Origin: Straminergon stramineum
Lineage: Eukaryota > Streptophyta > Bryopsida > Hypnales > Calliergonaceae
NCBI GenBank assembly: GCA_963920665.1
Contig: OY987263.1
Coordinates: 37,746,547-37,810,546, forward strand
Direction of reading: 5' to 3'
DNA: 64,000 bases
The position numbers were made by a program, and so were the translations under genes. Below are positions 1 to 10,574 of this stretch, piece after piece; positions within the stretch are counted from its first letter, which is position 1; each line of letters opens with the position of its first letter. Under the pieces are notes generated by a model, which was given only the letters and a program-made list of their open reading frames with translations, ran no database searches and was not told the origin of the DNA.

Positions 1-39
1 CAGAGATCTCTTCTAACGAACTGTCCCATACTTTTGCAG

Positions 40-1197
40 CGAAGTGATGTGAAATGGGCCTCTCGCTGGGATACATATCTGCTCATGTTGGATACCCAGA
101 TCCATTGGTTCTCAATCATCAACTCCCTTATGATTGTCTTATTCCTATCTGGCATGGTTGCGATGATCATGATGCGCACTCTCCTGAGAGATATCTCCAG
201 ATACAACCAGCTGGAGAGCGTGGAAGAAGCGCAAGAAGAGACTGGATGGAAGCTGGTTCATGGAGATGTATTCAGGGCCCCAACAAAATCAGGCCTGCTG
301 TGTGTTTACGTGGGCACCGGTGTGCAATTTTTTGGAATGGTAGTAGTGACGATGATCTTCGCTCTACTAGGATTTCTCTCCCCTGCTAATCGTGGAGGAT
401 TGATGACGGCCATGTTGCTTCTGTGGGTCTTCATGGGGTTATTCGCTGGTTATGCATCCTCACGTATGTACAAGATGTTCAAGGGTACCAACTGGAAGCG
501 GAACACATTGCGGACGGCATTCACTTTCCCTGGAGTCGTGTTTCTGATCTTTTTCATTTTGAATGCGCTTATCTGGGGTGAGAAGTCATCAGGAGCAGTA
601 CCATTTGGGACGATGTTTGTGCTCATGTTCTTATGGTTTGGTATCTCGGTACCACTGGTCTTCATTGGGAGCTACTTTGGGTTCAAGCAGTCAGCAATTG
701 AAGACCCGGTCCGGACTAACAAGATTCCACGACAGATCCCTGAACAGCCATGGTACATGCAACCCATGTTTTCCATTCTGATTGGAGGGGTATTGCCATT
801 TGGTGCGGTGTTTATCGAGCTCTTCTTCATCTTGACATCCATCTGGCTGCACCAATTCTATTACATCTTCGGGTTTCTGTTCCTGGTGTTTTTGATATTG
901 CTCGTGACATGTGCGGAGATCACCATAGTGCTGTGCTACTTCCAGCTCTGCAGCGAAGACTACAACTGGTGGTGGAGGGCTTACCTGACTTCGGGTTCGT
1001 CTGCGGTTTATTTGTTTCTGTATGCAGCATTCTATTTCTTCAAGAATTTGGAGATCACCAAGGTAGTTTCGGGGATCATGTACTTTGGATACATGGGGAT
1101 CATTTCGTATGCATTTTTTGTGCTGACAGGGACGATAGGGTTCTATGCCTGCTACTGGTTCGTACGGGTGATCTATGCATCAGTAAAGATAGACTAG
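40..1197 (+). CDS. TM9SF / nonaspanin family protein, last exon (partial, 5' end outside window)
   Basis: Transmembrane-9 superfamily (plant TMN) protein of the Golgi/endosomal membrane system, a family implicated in sorting and surface delivery of membrane proteins. The exon starts after a pyrimidine-rich stretch and an AG acceptor at 38-39. It encodes 385 residues that open with a family motif (SDVKWASRWDTYLL) just before the membrane domain, followed by about nine hydrophobic helices. Recognisable family signatures are QEETGWKLVHGDVFR, GFLSPANRGGLMTA, FFILTSIWLHQFYYIFGF, and CYFQLCSEDYNWWWRAYLTSG. The protein ends in VKID, which fits the KXD/E C-terminal sorting signal known from plant TMN1. 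No stop or frameshift is visible. The large N-terminal lumenal domain and upstream exons are missing because the window starts inside the gene. Exactly which TMN paralogue this is cannot be decided here. Confidence 0.93.
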   Translation, partial: RSDVKWASRWDTYLLMLDTQIHWFSIINSLMIVLFLSGMVAMIMMRTLLRDISRYNQLESVEEAQEETGWKLVHGDVFRAPTKSGLLCVYVGTGVQFFGMVVVTMIFALLGFLSPANRGGLMTAMLLLWVFMGLFAGYASSRMYKMFKGTNWKRNTLRTAFTFPGVVFLIFFILNALIWGEKSSGAVPFGTMFVLMFLWFGISVPLVFIGSYFGFKQSAIEDPVRTNKIPRQIPEQPWYMQPMFSILIGGVLPFGAVFIELFFILTSIWLHQFYYIFGFLFLVFLILLVTCAEITIVLCYFQLCSEDYNWWWRAYLTSGSSAVYLFLYAAFYFFKNLEITKVVSGIMYFGYMGIISYAFFVLTGTIGFYACYWFVRVIYASVKID

Positions 1198-1810
1198 GAG
1201 GGATCCACAACAGGGGTTGGTGGAAGTATGTGGTACTTGTACAGTCTTTTTCCGCTTGGCAGGCAGCACCAAGAACTGAATCAACGAGGTCATGTTGGAA
1301 CTTCGCCTATTTTGAGGGTGGTTGGGGAGCATATTGAAAGTCAAATCATAGGAGACTCCGGATGGTGGTTTTTAGAATGATTATTTTCCATGATACGAAG
1401 CTGCAGGGGCTCTACTTGATTTGTACTAATCAGGTTCATGGGTGCGTTGTTGACATTTTTGGCTTCTGCTTTATCGGTAGTACTTGTAATAGAAGCGGGC
1501 TGCAATTCTTTATATGTAGTCCAGCAGGATATAAGTGTTGGCAGTTAGTCCTTCCTTTAGTTGCAGCTGGGCTGCTATGCTGACAGGACGAAATCTCTTC
1601 TGGTCTCACGTACTCTGTCCCAATCTAGGTATTTTAACTGCCCTTAATTTCTCCCGGACTTTTTAAGATTGGTTGCTGAATCATTGACGAGGTCTTGCTT
1701 ATTGTGGAATTGTTGTGCTTTGCCTACCTTGTTTGCCTATCTTCTGCGTGAAATTGCTACAAAACATGTGATTGAGTGCTCGAGTCTTTTGTTTTGAAGT
1801 TGTAAGAAAA
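1198..1810 (+). other. 3' UTR and downstream flank of the TM9SF gene
   Basis: This stretch follows the TM9SF stop codon. It is mixed-composition sequence without a convincing ORF and probably holds the 3' UTR. I see no canonical poly(A) signal that fixes the transcript end. Similarity to the dispersed AT-rich repeats starts at about 1810. Confidence 0.5.
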
Positions 1811-3060
1811 ACATTAATTAAGATTTTGTACATTCTGTTAATACCGGTATAGAAAAAGTATGGCGACTGTCATTGCTAAAGTTTTGATGGGCTAACGTGT
1901 GGCAAATTCAATATTTTTGGTGAAATTAGGGTTAATCGTAAAGTGTATCCATTGTGGGACCAGGAGCCGGATTTTGGGAAAAACTTAGGATGAAACTCCT
2001 GAGAGCACCAAAACTTGGGTCTGATTGAGTTTAGTGTTGTGTTTCTTTGGTACTATTCTTAGTTAAGCCTTTGACACTTGAGGCCTTACAAACACATGAC
2101 AAATTGTATGATGAACACTATTGTAAAACCATCACAATGTACCACAATTGGAGTTTTAGGGGACTTCAACCCTTGAAGGGCTTGAAAGCTCCTTGTGGTT
2201 GTTTAGTATATTATGAATTTGGTGGTATTTGATGAGAAAAACATTGACTACATTGACCAAATCAGTACTTTTTTGTACAAAGTAAATTAATGATCATGAT
2301 AGTATGTAAATAACAATATATTACAATTCATACATTAAACCACAATTGAATAGTTATATGGCTATATATGGGTTGTATAGAGGGACCCCAAGGGCCTTTC
2401 AAGGATAAATATAAGATTAATACATAATGTATGTTTTAGGAGGACATACATCTTCAAATGATTTTTAATGGTATCAAAATATATTGGTCAATCCAATTGT
2501 TACAATCTTCATGTGGAAAATTATACAAATATAGACATGTAATATGTATGTGCAACTATAATCATCATTGCATCATTTAGAAAAAAAAAACTACAAACAA
2601 TGTAATTTCTACATTTGAAATAATAGTGATAGTAAATCCTAGATACTATAACATCTAGATATTGATGGCATGAGGTGTAAACATTTTGAACATGAGAGTG
2701 TAGTGTTGATTTTGAAACACCAACAAAGTCTAATTTGAAATTTCACAACTTATTCATATGATGTCCAAATGGTGCTTGCAATTGTGTATTAGAGTTCCCA
2801 TTCACTTGCCAATAAGGGCCAATAAAAATATTATTTGTTTAATAAGAAATAAATATGTCCAATTACTACTACACTAATAATAATATTTAGTGATATATGA
2901 CATTTAGTATTGTCTATTTCACCTAATTCACTCTAATTCTCATATTGTTGGCAAATAGTGATGAAGATGACGTTTAGTGTTGGTAACATTAGTGGCATTT
3001 TTGATATTTTGTGCACTATATGTCAACATGAACACTACTAAAAATTACAATAGTTGACAA
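1810..3060. repeat. Dispersed AT-rich repeat, block a (copy upstream of NDUFV1)
   Basis: Large parts of this stretch recur, diverged, at 9721-10574 and in its duplicate at 45604-46457. Shared runs include 'ttttgatgggc.aac.tgtgg' near 1890/9800, 'aatgtaccacaattgga' near 2135/9880 and a long match from about 2425 to 3049. About 230 bp at 2170-2400 are absent from the other copy. No coding capacity is visible. The right part is the first half of a CACTA-like MITE. The family could not be assigned to a known class. Confidence 0.7.
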
Positions 3061-3166
3061 ATAATTTTTATGTTGACATTTAGTGTTGAAAATACTAATA
3101 GTATTATGAGCATTTAGTGTTGGAGTTTCTACTTAGTATAGCAAACACTAAATATCATTAATAGTA
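2872..3166. mobile_element. CACTA-like MITE, about 295 bp, decayed right terminus
   Basis: The left end reads CACTAATAATAATATTTAGTG. The right end reads CACTAAATATCATTAATAGTA, which is an imperfect inverted repeat of it. TTTAGTG motifs recur inside, as in subterminal repeats of CACTA elements. The right end of a relative near 38270-38419 still has the intact terminal TAGTG. A truncated left half is at 10399-10574. No clean 3-bp target duplication can be read, so the call rests on terminal inverted repeats only. Confidence 0.5.
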
Positions 3167-3870
3167 TAATTGGATGATGAATAAAAAAGTGGTACCATCT
3201 CGATTGTTTCAAATCTATGTCAATCATTGTGAAGGTTTGAACCTAGCTACCTAAAACTACACAAGCCTATCTCCCAACTACTCCTATGATTTATATATGA
3301 GGTAGTTACGTGGCACAAAATCATATATAATATGAACCTTTGGGAGGCCCCAAAATTGTTTTCATTCTCTAATATTCCAAAACTTTGTTTGGGATGCTAT
3401 AGATATTTTTCTCATGAATACTATTAATTAGATTGAATCTTGTAGTTGAACAATTCAACAATACAACATTTAACCTCTGAAATTCTTTGCAACCACATTG
3501 TAGTTTTTGAGGTTTTGATTAGCTATTGTAATTTTATTTTTGGCTTGCTCATGCATGTAAATTATGTTTTTGGATGTACATTTTCAATACAAATCTGACA
3601 ATAGAAGCTACTTGCATATGCAAGTTTGAATGCATTTTCTATAAATTTTTGAGTGATTTCACCTCAAAAATTCAATTTTTGTAATTATTGAAGGACTTGT
3701 GAGGAATTGCTACTTGGAAATTTTTTGACACATAGGGAATTGAGGATCTTCTTCCTTGAAGAGAATGGCATGAAAAATCAAGTTTTAGGCCATAAAAATT
3801 GTGTTTTATAAATTTTTCTCAATTTTTTTTTTTCTCAATTTTTGTTGTTACAATGCAACCCTCCACTATC
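3050..3870. repeat. Dispersed repeat, blocks b-c, related to 38290-38790 plus 40646-40950
   Basis: Near-identical stretches occur in the same order, for example 'gggatgctatagatatttct' followed by 'caattcaacaatacaacatt' (about 3390-3475 and 38645-38725), then 'ttattgaaggacttgtgag' (about 3685 and 40785). The second locus is interrupted between 38790 and 40646 by a CACTA-like element. This locus therefore serves as its empty site, near 3540. Divergence looks like roughly 10-20 percent, far older than the 36-kb duplication. Confidence 0.75.
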
Positions 3871-4529
3871 TTGATTTTAGAAAAAGGCATTTTTGAATTT
3901 TTGATGAATTTATAGATGTTTTTGGATGTTTTATTCTTTACAAAGGAAACATAGTAATGCAAGGTCCATAAGTTTTTCACATAGTAGATTCAAGTTCTAA
4001 TTTTTGATATGCTAGTTTCCAATCCAAGCTGATTTATATCATACTAAACGTTGCAAACTAGATTCAACATTGTTTAATTTTTATTGAATTTTGAAGTTGA
4101 GATGCCCCCCTAGGTATGCAATGAACAAAAATTACCTCTACTTTGAACTAGAAGATCTCACACATGGTAAGGAATTTGAGTTAAATTTTTATTGTATGTG
4201 TTTTTCATGAAGTTGGATTTAAGATTTTACAATTGCAATTATTATAGTTTAAAAAAAAGTTCATTGAAAAACCTTGACATCAAAGTGAATCTTTCTAGCA
4301 TTTTTTGGGCTCAAAATGCCAAAGGAATTTTAGGGGTTAACTCATTGCACTTGAGATTACACACATTATCAAAGATCAAATGTGTCTTTCAGACCATTTA
4401 GAGGTTAAATCCTTATGAAAATGGATTTTAGGGGGTCTTTATAATAAAAGTTTAAAAACCTCAATAAAATATAAAGAGACTACACTATTTCAGCCTACTA
4501 GAGCATGCTAGAGTGTATATGACACTAAT

Positions 4530-5460
4530 TACCCCCTAAATGTTTTCAACGACGTTTTCTCCAAAAACGCCCCAAAATTGTCATTTCTAGTACAAGTACT
4601 AAATTTTAGTTAAAAAACAATTTTGGACACATATTACCATAAAATCTTATACTACATTGATATGAGAAGATGTGTAAGAAATTTCAGAAATTTCCACCTT
4701 GTAGATTGTAAGGTATTAGAGTTTGAATTGGCAAAAATTCTTTTTTTGGCCCTATGAAAGAACAGGCAACTGCACATCACAAGGCTGCATTTGTATGAAA
4801 AAAAATTCTCAAATGGTGGTAACTCTTTGGATTCATTCTTCAAGGCAAGTTGGCTACATGCTTGAAAAAATTCAGATCATTTGAAATTGTACAACATATA
4901 GGAAAAACAAGTAAGTAGGACGAACTAGAGAATGATTCAAAATACTAAATTGTGAAGAATTTTGTTATAGAATTGAAAAATGCCAGTCCCAATGCTTGTT
5001 ATGTTGTACTCCGTAATAAACAATCTAGATCTTCTGATTTCATTTTTTTGAAAAAATATTGAAAATTGAGTTAAATAAAGGACTTCAAAGTTTATTTTAG
5101 AGTAGAGAACTTAAAATTGCTTGCAAACTAAAACTCCTCATAACTTTCATCTCATGAATCAAAATGGAATGATTCAAAGCTATTCATGTACATATAAATA
5201 GAAAAAATCAATTTCAAATTTTTAGTTTTTAAAAAACGTATTTTTCTAAGAATTTTTTGGGCTGCCCGAAGATCAATCAAAATCACATATCGTACAATAA
5301 CATTTCAACCATGTAGTCAAAAGTTATGAAAATTGTTGGGCCTTAAAGCTGCTCCTTGGGCAAATGTTGTGTGAAAATTTCAAATGACAACAACAAAAGC
5401 TCCATTCATAGTGAGCTGCCCCAAATTGCTATGTTGCCAAAAAAACACAGTTTGGGCATT
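4530..5460. repeat. Dispersed AT-rich repeat, block d
   Basis: This block is related to 34660-35625 over its whole length, and its last 300 bp are related to 9405-9715. Shared markers are 'aatttccaccttgt' (4690/34820), 'aactctttggattcatt' (4820/34955), 'gttatgaaaattgttgggcc' (5324/9573/35468) and 'ttgctatgttgccaaaaaa' (5427/9677/35580). No ORF is supported. The stretch 3880-4530 before it shows nothing recognisable. Confidence 0.7.
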
Positions 5461-5478
5461 TAGGGGTTAACCAAAGCC

Positions 5479-5500
5479 ACACTATTTATAAAATAATTAA
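5479..5500 (+). promoter_or_regulatory. TATA-like box region present only upstream of NDUFV1 copy 1
   Basis: The motif actatttataaaata lies about 340 bp before the NDUFV1 ATG. The corresponding place before the second copy (about 41375-41383) lacks it: an alignment gap of about 28 bp removes it there. It is a weak core-promoter candidate and its distance to the true transcription start is unknown. Confidence 0.25.
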
Positions 5501-5733
5501 ATTACAATAGGGTAGAATTCTACCAATTTCCACAACTGACTAGTTCTGTACTCTTACTAGTAACTACTGTAAGAGGATAAATCAGTGTAGCTTTATGCTA
5601 GAGATTGAGAAATTGACGTGAGCGTGGCACACTCCAGAACCATACTCTCGAAAAGACTACTGTCCGCAACTGAAGGTCACGAAGGTGAAACATTCATCCA
5701 AATTCCCAAATCATTCATCCAAACCGGAGCCCT

Positions 5734-5757
5734 CCTCTCTCTCTCTCTCTCTCTCTT
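5734..5757 (+). repeat. (CT)n microsatellite in the NDUFV1 5' leader
   Basis: A run of about eleven CT dinucleotides lies about 80 bp before the start codon. CT/GA-rich leaders are common in plant housekeeping genes. The repeat has the same length in the second gene copy at 41617-41640, which is informative because microsatellites change length quickly. Confidence 0.9.
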
Positions 5758-5837
5758 CGTCACCGCGCTTTGGCTTCTCCTTCATTCCCTGTCCACTCTG
5801 CTTTTGTACAGTATTTGTGTTTTCTGGTGTTGCAGCA

Positions 5838-8424
5838 ATGGCCGCAGCTCGCGGACTGTCCCGCACGGCGTTGCGAGGGCTAATAAGAACTCCTCCTCCA
5901 TCATGTATCCGCGCGATGAGCGAGAAGGCGACCTCCGGTCCCCAAGCCTCCTCTCCCCCTCCCCCTCCTCCTCCCACTGAAAAGACGCACTTCGGCAACC
6001 TCACGGACGCCGACCGCATCTTCACCAACCTCTACGGCATCCACGACCCCTTCCTCACGGGCGCCAAGAAGCGCGGGGACTGGCACCGCACGAAGGATCT
6101 GGTGCTTAAGGGGACGGACTGGATCGTGAACGAGATGAAGAAGTCGGGGTTACGAGGACGGGGAGGAGCGGGCTTTCCATCTGGGTTGAAGTGGTCGTTC
6201 ATGCCGAAAGTGTCGGATGGACGCCCTTCGTATTTGGTGGTGAATGCGGATGAGAGTGAGCCGGGGACGTGTAAGGATCGGGAGATCATGAGGCATGACC
6301 CGCACAAGCTGCTGGAGGGGTGCTTGATTGCAGGGGTGGGCATGCGGGCGAGGGCGGCGTACATTTATATAAGGGGGGAGTATGTCAATGAGAGGCTGAA
6401 TTTGGAGAGAGCGCTGCGGGAATGTTACAAGGAAGGTAAATTCGGGGGGGATTTGGATTTGCTGTTCCGCTCGCGCTTGGAACCCTAATTTGAGGTTTGA
6501 TCTTCCGGGGTGGACGTTAGGTGGAAGCACTGCTGATGTGGTGAATGTTGTGAGCGGTGAATTCGATGAGTTGTAGTAGAGTTTTGAGGAATTATAATTT
6601 GAGAGATTTATGTAATGGTATCTACATTTGGGGAGAGTTTATCAATGAGAGGTTGGATATGCAAAAGTCCTTCGTGAATGCTGCAAGAAAGGTCAATTCG
6701 AGTTGATTAGAGTTTTGGCTCGCAGTCGAAACCCTAATTTGGAGATATGATCGACTGGTGCTTCGGATGGAAGTACTGCTGATGTGATGAATGTGTTCCT
6801 GGCAGTGATTTCGGGGGTTTCAGCGTCTTTCAGTTGTAGAAAATGAAGTATGAACCCCTAAACGATGGAGAAGCCCAAATTGAGCTCTGCACTGATTCTG
6901 GTGATCTAGAATTTGGCCCCATGTGAGCTATATCTTTCACAATAAGATCAATCGAATTGGTCAATTTCAAACCAGAAATCCTAGGTCTCCTAGGGTTTAG
7001 TGATACAGAATCTGCGAGACGGTAGTACGATCGTCGGGTTGAGATTTTGGGGAACGCAATTAGGGTTTTATTAATCGGCTCCCGATTTGTATGACGTTAT
7101 CAGGTTTGCTCGGGAAGAACGCGTGTGGATCTGGGTACGATTTTGACGTGTACGTTCATTACGGAGCCGGTGCATATATCTGCGGCGAAGAGACCGCCCT
7201 TCTGGAGAGTCTGGAGGGTAAGCAAGGCAAGCCTCGTCTGAAACCTCCATTTCCTGCTAATGCCGGTCTTTACGGCTGCCCAACCACTGTGACGAACGTG
7301 GAGACCGTCGCTGTGTCGCCGACAATTCTGCGAAGGGGGCCTGAGTGGTTTGCGAGTTTTGGGAGAAAGAACAACTCAGGGACGAAGCTCTTTTGTGTCT
7401 CTGGGCATGTGAACAAGCCGTGCACAGTGGAAGAGGAAATGAGTATTCCATTGAAGGAGCTTATTGAACGACATTGTGGAGGCGTGAGGGGAGGCTGGGA
7501 CAATCTCCTGGCTATCATCCCTGGAGGATCGTCTGTGCCTCTTCTTCCCAAGAACATCTGTGATGATGTGATTATGGATTTTGATGCCTTGAAGGCGGTT
7601 CAATCAGGTCAGTTCCCGCTTTAGAACAAACGTCCTCTGTGGATATTATACTGGTGTAGACGTTAGAGTAACTTCTGTTTGGGCATTTGTGCATATAACT
7701 TAAGGATGGGTTTCTGATGTTAACAGCCATTTTTGGCAAGGATAAACTCATGGAGAATTGCATACGTGCCATTCTTGCTATTCATGAAAGTGATGATCCG
7801 TGTTGTTTTAGATCCTTGTCGTAATTGATTAACCCTCTCGAATGTTTTTGATTGAATTCTAGGTCTTGGTACTGCTGCTGTGATTGTGATGGACAAATCT
7901 ACTGATGTTGTGGATGCTATTGCTCGCCTGGCCTACTTCTACAAACATGAAAGTTGTGGACAGTGCACTCCTTGCCGAGAGGGCTCTCCCTGGTTGTGGA
8001 CTATGATGGAGAGACTGAAGGTTGGAAATGCAAAGCTGGAAGAAATCGACATGCTGCAGGTAACTATTCCTTGTGTATTCTGCTATATAAGGAGGAGAAT
8101 GATTACAGGTTTTTTTATTTTCCTCATCGTCACTGTGAACTGAATCAATGTTAGTGAAATAGTGAATCATGGTACGTCTACCCTGTCCATGTTGAGTTAC
8201 TGTTTGAAAGAATTAACCTAATGGAATCCTTGGTGTGGTTTTAAAAAAATAAAACCAAACAGGAAATCACAAAGCAGATTGAGGGTCACACGATTTGTGC
8301 ATTGGGAGACGCTGCTGCATGGCCTGTGCAAGGCTTAATCCGACATTTTAGACCGGAGCTCGAACGCCGGATATTGGAGCGAGCGGCACAGGAGAATGAA
8401 GGCTTGAGAGTAGCTCATGGTTGA
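5838..8424 (+). CDS. NDUFV1 (CI51): NADH dehydrogenase (ubiquinone) flavoprotein 1, complex I 51-kDa subunit, copy 1
   Basis: Mitochondrial complex I subunit that binds NADH, FMN and [4Fe-4S] cluster N3 and passes electrons from NADH into the peripheral arm. Four exons join at GT-AG sites: 5838-6435, 7104-7607, 7863-8059 and 8263-8424. They total 1,461 nt, a 486-residue protein, the usual plant length. Residues 1-30 are Arg/Ala/Ser-rich and fit a mitochondrial presequence. Residues 40-46 are a proline run before TEKTHFGNL, as in plant orthologues. The glycine-rich FMN/NADH site [13 protein letters not shown] is at 107-119 and [13 protein letters not shown] is near 220-232. Cluster ligands are Cys399, Cys402 and Cys405 ([11 protein letters not shown]) plus Cys445 (HTICALGDA). 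The ATG at 5838 is the first in-frame ATG; the upstream extension begins only with GTG. No disabling change is visible. Residues 409-411 are SPW where many plant orthologues have a Thr-Gly-Trp. Confidence 0.97.
6619..6805 (+). pseudogene. Decayed duplicate of NDUFV1 exon 1 3' end plus donor site, inside intron 1
   Basis: This stretch of intron 1 aligns to 6359-6550, the end of exon 1 and start of intron 1, at an offset of about 260 bp. Matches include 'tatcaatgagaggttgga' against 'tgtcaatgagaggctgaa', 'gcaagaaaggtcaattcg' against 'acaaggaaggtaaattcg' (the donor site), 'cgaaaccctaatttg' and 'ggaagtactgctgatgtgatgaatg'. Its translation still resembles [15 protein letters not shown] but is diverged. 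It cannot replace the exon: the functional join uses 6435 to 7104. It appears to be a relic of a local tandem duplication. Confidence 0.8.
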
Positions 8425-9404
8425 GGGGTTCAAATTTTTGGAGGAGCACCAAGTGGCCAAGGAAAAGTCAGTTATGGTCCTCACGGAATTGCTGCGCGGA
8501 GAATGTTCATTGTCAACAAACTCCCATCATACTGGTGATCTTTCTGGTTTGTTTACTAGTCTTCTGTACTGGCTATTGGTCAGTCATTCACAGCAATATA
8601 TTGACGTAGCCATTCAAATGAGAACCCGTGATATGGTGCTCACAGCAGGGGACATTAGTCGGTCTTGGTCATCGGCATCATAGGAAATGATAAGAACTGT
8701 AATTCAGTATTGCCTCTGGGGTGTGTTGATTCTAACCCCATTGGTTGTGTAAACGTTTATGGGAACTGAAAGAAATAACTCCATTTCTCCTAGGAATTGG
8801 CGTGTCGAATCCCAAATGGGTAGATATTGACCAAGAGGACGTAGACTGCGTATGCACCTGTTTAGGTGTTTGATTTTAGGTCATTTACCAATTACACTTT
8901 TGAACCTCCTGAATATTTGTATTTGGTTCTAAGTAACGCATTCTTTGGTATGTGGGAATTTTCTTTCCTTCGCTTACAATACTATTTGACCACTTCCATA
9001 ATGAGAATTATGTGAAGGTTCAGTATCTCTATTTTTAGCACTGAATTTACGAAGCACACTCAAAAGAATCTCGCGAAGCCTCTATGGTGGTGTCGAGAGT
9101 GTGGTTGTATGATGAAGACTTTGTTCTGAGCCTCCACATTGTTCAGCTTTTACGATTGTTGATGCGGAATTTCTTCAAAAATCATGGTAATTTGAAATCC
9201 TCACGTACAAGTTTGAAAGTTTTATGACTTACTGGTGGAAGACATGTGGTTTTATCTATGAAAAATAAAATAGAATGATTATCACTCACATTTAGGTGCA
9301 ATATAGAGGGAAACATTGGGAATGGATATTGTGGAAGATTACATGGTTATAGGCTGTCCTTCTAGGGTTAATTACGACTCATGATCAAATATGGAAAATT
9401 CTAT
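8425..9404 (+). other. NDUFV1 3' UTR and downstream flank
   Basis: This sequence lies after the stop codon at 8422-8424. The first few hundred bases have gene-like composition and probably include the 3' UTR. An open frame at 8417-8683 overlaps the stop codon and looks incidental. No other gene is recognisable before the dispersed repeat begins near 9405. Confidence 0.5.
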
Positions 9405-10574
9405 TTTTAGTCCTTGGATTGGTATTTTGGTATTTCTACAACATGTGAAAATCAATTTCAATTTTTTATTTTATAAAAACATGATTTCTAAGGATTTTTT
9501 GGGGGTGCTTAGGCTACTTGCCCAACAATGAAAATGACATCATACAAAAACTTTTGAACCATGTAATTAGAAGTTATGAAAATTGTTGGGCCTTAAAGCT
9601 ATTCCTTGAGTACATATTGTGTGAAAATTTCTAAAAAAAAGAATAAAAACTCCATTTGTAGTGAGTTGCCCAAAATTGCTATGTTGCCAAAAAATGTAGG
9701 TTATGCATTTTGGGATTAAGAGATTAATTAAGAGATTGTACATTTTGTTGATACTAGTATAGAGATAGTATGGCATCTATTGTTGCCTAACTTTTGATGG
9801 GCCAACATGTGGCAAATTTGATATTATTGGTGAAATTGAGGTAGTGATTCATAAAATCATTGTTAAACTTGCCATCACAATGTACCACAATTGGACTTTT
9901 AGGGGACTTCAATGTATGGCTGGTACAGAATGTATGTTTTAGGTGGATATACATCCTCTTCATATGCTTTCTAATGGTTTCAAAATATATTGGTCAATCC
10001 AATTGTTACAATCTTGGTGTGGCAAATTATACAAATATAGACATGTAAAATGTATGTTCAACAATAACTATCATTGCATCATTGTTCCAAATGTGACACC
10101 CACATTTAGAAAAAAAAGCTACAAAAAATATAATTTCTAAATTTGAAATAATAGTGATAGTGAATCATAGACACTATAACATCTAGATATTGATGGCACA
10201 AGGTGTAAACATTTTGAACATGAGAGTGTAGTGTTGATTTTGAAACACCAAATTTCCTAATTTGAAATTTCACAACTTATTCATGTGATGTTCAAATAGT
10301 GCTTGCAATTGTGTATTAGAGTCCCCATTCACTTGCCAATAAGAGCCAATAAAAATATTATTTGTTTAATAAGAAATAAATATGCCCAATTACTACTACA
10401 CTAATAATGGTATTTAGTGATATGTGACATGTAGTATTATCTATTTCACCTAATTCATTTTAATTCTCATTTTGTTGGCAAATAGTGATAAAGATGATGT
10501 TTAGTGTTGGTAACAGTAGTGGCATTTTTGATATTTTATGCACTATATGTCAACATGAGCACTACTAAAAATTA
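9405..10574. repeat. Dispersed repeat with blocks in d-then-a order, downstream of NDUFV1
   Basis: 9405-9715 matches the end of block d (5150-5460). 9721-10574 matches block a (1810-3049), including the left half of the CACTA-like MITE from 10399. The match stops abruptly at 'cactactaaaaatta'. The d-to-a junction shows that upstream blocks a-b-c-d may belong to a longer unit that can be arranged head to tail. Confidence 0.75.

Noticed and set aside
5685..5837. In-frame N-terminal extension of NDUFV1 by 51 codons
   Set aside because: It begins with GTG, not ATG, crosses the CT repeat leader, and would hide the mitochondrial presequence. The first in-frame ATG is 5838.
5711..6530. Several antisense open frames of 61-126 codons opposite NDUFV1 exon 1 (and at 41594-42413)
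   Set aside because: They are shadows of the GC-rich coding exon with no recognisable protein.
7091..7103. ATG at 7091 as the start of a separate gene
   Set aside because: The bases up to 7103 are intron ending in cag. The frame continues exon 1 through the 6435-7104 splice and matches the orthologue without gap.
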